A DNA stretch of 64,000 nt, taken from Streptomyces cathayae. Lineage in GTDB: Bacteria > Actinomycetota > Actinomycetes > Streptomycetales > Streptomycetaceae. A program made the translations under genes and the position numbers. Location: positions 744,001 to 808,000 of the forward strand of contig NZ_CP121682.1 in the NCBI RefSeq assembly GCF_029760955.1, read 5' to 3'. Positions 61,776-64,000 of the stretch are shown piece after piece. The notes beneath the pieces were generated by a model. The model saw nothing but the letters and a program-made list of their open reading frames with translations, made no database searches and was not told where the DNA came from. Position 1 is the first letter of the stretch. Each line of letters begins with the position of its first letter.

Positions 61776-63601
61776 GCGGGTTCTCCTTCATCGTGTACGG
61801 CGGGCGCGCCACCCCGGTGGGCGGCCACCCAGAAGCGGATGCTCTCGACGAGCACCAGCAGGGCCACGGCCACGGCGAGTGCCGTGAGTGCGACCGTGAA
61901 CTGCGAGGCGGTGAGCAGGGCCGCCAGTACGGCGACCGTCAGTGTGCGGCCTTCGTGCCCTCCGGTCGCCCGCACCAGCCAGGGCGGGGGCGCGCCCGCG
62001 TCGCCGCGGATGCGGTAGACCGTGTCGTAGTGATGGTAGGCGACCGCGGCCACCAGTCCGTAGGCAGCGGGTAGCGCTCCGTTCACCCCCGCGTGGGCCG
62101 CGAGCGCCAGCACCGTGCCGTACTCGGCGGCGCGGAAGAAGGGGGGGACCAGCCAGTCGAGGGCGCCGCCCAGGGGGCGGGCGACGGCCAGGGCGGAGGC
62201 CGGGACGTAGAGCAGGGCCGCGAGTGCGGTCCACGGTCCGCCGAAGTCGGTCAGCGCGGCCGTGGTGACGACGGCGGCGCCGCCGAGCAGGGCGACGGCG
62301 GGGGCGGTGAAGCCGGGCAGGCGCTGTGCGGTGTTGCTGAGCACGGCCGCCAGGCGCTCGGCGAGCGGCCCGGTGTCGGCGAGGTCGGCGAGGGCCCGCG
62401 TCGCGCGCTCGGTGCGGCGGCCCGTGCGGGTCCGCGAGCGCAGGACGCGGCCCGCCGTGGTGTACGTCGCCGCGAAGGCGCAGCCGATCAGCAGGGCGTA
62501 GAAGGTGATGCGGGGGGTCGTGAGGGCGGTGAGGACGGCGAGCATCGCCCAGCGCTCGCCGATCGGCAGGACGATCATGCGGCGGACCCAGACCGTCCAG
62601 CCGACGCTGTCCAGGCGGTGGGAGAGGGCGGCGGTGGGACCGGTGGGGGCGGGGTCCCCCGTGTTCGCCTCGTTGAAGGAGAAGTCCACGACGTGCCGGC
62701 AGGTCTGCAGGACCATCGCGCCGAGGGCGAGGGCCCACACGTCGTCACCACCGCGGGCCGCGCCGAGGGCGAGGCCCGCGTAGTAGGCGTACTCCTTGGC
62801 CCGGTCGAAGGTGGCGTCGAGCCAGGCGCCGAGGGTGGAGTACTGCAGGGAGTAGCGGGCGAGCTGGCCGTCGGTGCAGTCCAGTACGAAGGAGGCCAGC
62901 AGCAGGACGCCGGCGGCGACGAAGCCGCCGCGGGTTCCGGTGGCGGCGCAGCCCGCCGCTATGAGCGCGGTGAGCAGCGAGGCGGTGGTGACCTGGTTGG
63001 GGGTCAGCCCGCGGCGGGCGCACCAGCGGGCGAGGTAGCGGGAGTACGGGCTGACGCAGTAGGTGGTGAAGAAGCCGTCGCGGGCCTTGACCGCCGACTT
63101 CAGGCGGACGGCCTCGTCGTCGACCGCGGCGACGGCCTGCCTGGCCTCGTTGCGGGTCTGCGGGTCGTCGGGGACGGTGGCGACGAGGCTGCCCAGGTCG
63201 GGGCGGTACACGTCGGCACCGTCGGCTTCGAGGGCTGCGGCGACGCGGTCGGCGAGACTGCCGGTGAGGGTGGTGCCGCCGGCCGGGCCCTCGCCGGCGG
63301 CGGAGCTCTCGCGGGCCATCGCGCGGGTCAGGGCCTGGCGGCCGGCCTGCTGGGCGGTGACGGCGCCGGGGATCGCGGCGAGCGGGAAGCGCGGGTCGGT
63401 GAGACCGAGGCGCAGCGCGTGCTCATGGCCCACGAACCGGGCGTCGACGACGGCGACCCGCCGGTCCGCGGGCACCTCGGCGAGCAGGGTCTCGGCCTCG
63501 GCGGTGTCGGCCGCGATCCGCACGTCGAAGCCGAGGGAGCGCAGGTCCGTCTCGAGTGACGAACCCGGCACCGGCTGTCCGGTGAGGATGGCGGTCGACA
63601 A
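61772..63601 (-). CDS. DUF5941 protein: degenerate N-terminal domain fused to a CDP-alcohol phosphotransferase
   Basis: About 609 residues. The first ~150 (LSTAILTGQPVPGSSLETDL onward) look like a decayed nucleotidyltransferase-like domain without the usual GxG/K motif. KSAVKARDGFFTTYCVSPYS leads into a complete CDP-OH motif: DCTDGQLAR, eight residues, then GAWLDATFD with both final Asp residues. Eight to ten membrane segments follow. The layout recalls bifunctional IPCT-DIPPS enzymes. A TTG at 63601 with GGGAGTGAG upstream is my start; the open frame extends to 63727. Confidence 0.82.
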   Translation of the reverse strand: MSTAILTGQPVPGSSLETDLRSLGFDVRIAADTAEAETLLAEVPADRRVAVVDARFVGHEHALRLGLTDPRFPLAAIPGAVTAQQAGRQALTRAMARESSAAGEGPAGGTTLTGSLADRVAAALEADGADVYRPDLGSLVATVPDDPQTRNEARQAVAAVDDEAVRLKSAVKARDGFFTTYCVSPYSRYLARWCARRGLTPNQVTTASLLTALIAAGCAATGTRGGFVAAGVLLLASFVLDCTDGQLARYSLQYSTLGAWLDATFDRAKEYAYYAGLALGAARGGDDVWALALGAMVLQTCRHVVDFSFNEANTGDPAPTGPTAALSHRLDSVGWTVWVRRMIVLPIGERWAMLAVLTALTTPRITFYALLIGCAFAATYTTAGRVLRSRTRTGRRTERATRALADLADTGPLAERLAAVLSNTAQRLPGFTAPAVALLGGAAVVTTAALTDFGGPWTALAALLYVPASALAVARPLGGALDWLVPPFFRAAEYGTVLALAAHAGVNGALPAAYGLVAAVAYHHYDTVYRIRGDAGAPPPWLVRATGGHEGRTLTVAVLAALLTASQFTVALTALAVAVALLVLVESIRFWVAAHRGGAPAVHDEGEPA

Positions 63602-64000
63602 CCGAATCTCACTCCCTGGAGCGTCGGCGCGTCCACGCCGGTCGTGTACATGATTGAGGGCGCCCGCTGCGTCCCTCCGGGCGGCATGTCGGCTGAGGCT
63701 ATCGGATGTCCTCGGACCCGTGTTCACCGCGTGTTCGACGGTTGGATCGGCGTGGTTCCCCTGGCGTCCCTGCCGCGATCATCATCAGGGATGGCGGGGC
63801 CGAGTCACAAACCGCACCCCCAGAAGGGGCATTGAGTCGAATACGGGGCGTTACGGGCCGGAAGCGGGTCGTCGGGCACGGCCCGGAGCGGCTTCGTCCG
63901 CTTCTCCGCCGGCACCCGTGTCCGACGGTCCCGGTGTGGACCTCGTCACGGAGGACGGCCGCGCCACGAGGCCCGAAGCGCTTCTGACCACTTCTGACCT
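63602..64000. other. Gap upstream of the surface-polymer operon
   Basis: About 400 nt without a convincing gene on either strand. Short frames here have no ribosome site or recognisable motif. It must hold the promoter of the leftward operon, which I could not assign. Confidence 0.4.

Overview
The window is high-GC actinobacterial chromosome. GC-rich third codon positions, frequent GTG starts, a conservon, a hopanoid operon, a c-di-AMP riboswitch ahead of an M23 peptidase and a pSAM2-type tRNA-Pro att arrangement all point to Streptomyces. There is no rRNA, no CRISPR array and no intact prophage.

Layout. (1) 0-6.4 kb: myo-inositol uptake and catabolism. An ABC importer (permease and binding lipoprotein) diverges from a catabolic operon (iolC remnant, Cgl0158-type aldolase, iolB, iolD, GntR regulator). 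A 15-bp inverted repeat between them carries a TTGACA box in each arm. (2) 6.5-20 kb: an esterase, tRNA-Pro(GGG), a DUF309 protein, cobF and cobK, a lipid kinase, a TauE/SafE permease, Dps, a NUDIX-like protein, a trehalose/maltose-type ABC importer and a GPP34 protein. (3) 20.2-29.6 kb: a decayed island. It lies between an intact tRNA-Pro and a 41-nt copy of that tRNA's 3' half. It holds a family-5 uracil-DNA glycosylase, DUF488, a STAS protein, an extra GAPDH, a ruined succinate dehydrogenase locus with an IS607-family tnpA/tnpB element inside sdhB, a GAF-PP2C phosphatase and a dead integrase.

(4) 29.7-44.6 kb: YjbR, the tdh-kbl threonine degradation genes with a LysR regulator, a cvnA-B-C-D conservon with a GAF protein, an MBL-fold hydrolase, an SGNH hydrolase, a LysM-M23 peptidase under a c-di-AMP riboswitch, a PTP-type phosphatase, and an XRE-cupin regulator paired with a 40-aa membrane protein. 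(5) 44.7-56.2 kb: a hopanoid operon, hpnC-hpnD-hpnE-polyprenyl synthase-shc-hpnG-hpnH-ispG-(dxs remnant)-aminotransferase. It covers the route from prenyl diphosphates to squalene, hopene, adenosylhopane and probably aminobacteriohopanetriol. (6) 56.5-63.6 kb: a compact operon of a TagGH-type exporter, a family 2 glycosyltransferase, two CDP-alcohol phosphotransferases, a glycerol-1-phosphate-dehydrogenase-like enzyme and a nucleotidyltransferase. It plausibly makes and exports a CDP-polyol-derived surface glycan and is the best candidate here for an uncharacterised pathway.

Gene decay recurs. iolC, a methyltransferase and dxs are short remnants, and the sdh anchor, sdhB and integrase carry frameshifts, an insertion or substitutions. 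All family assignments come from reading motifs; no database search was possible.
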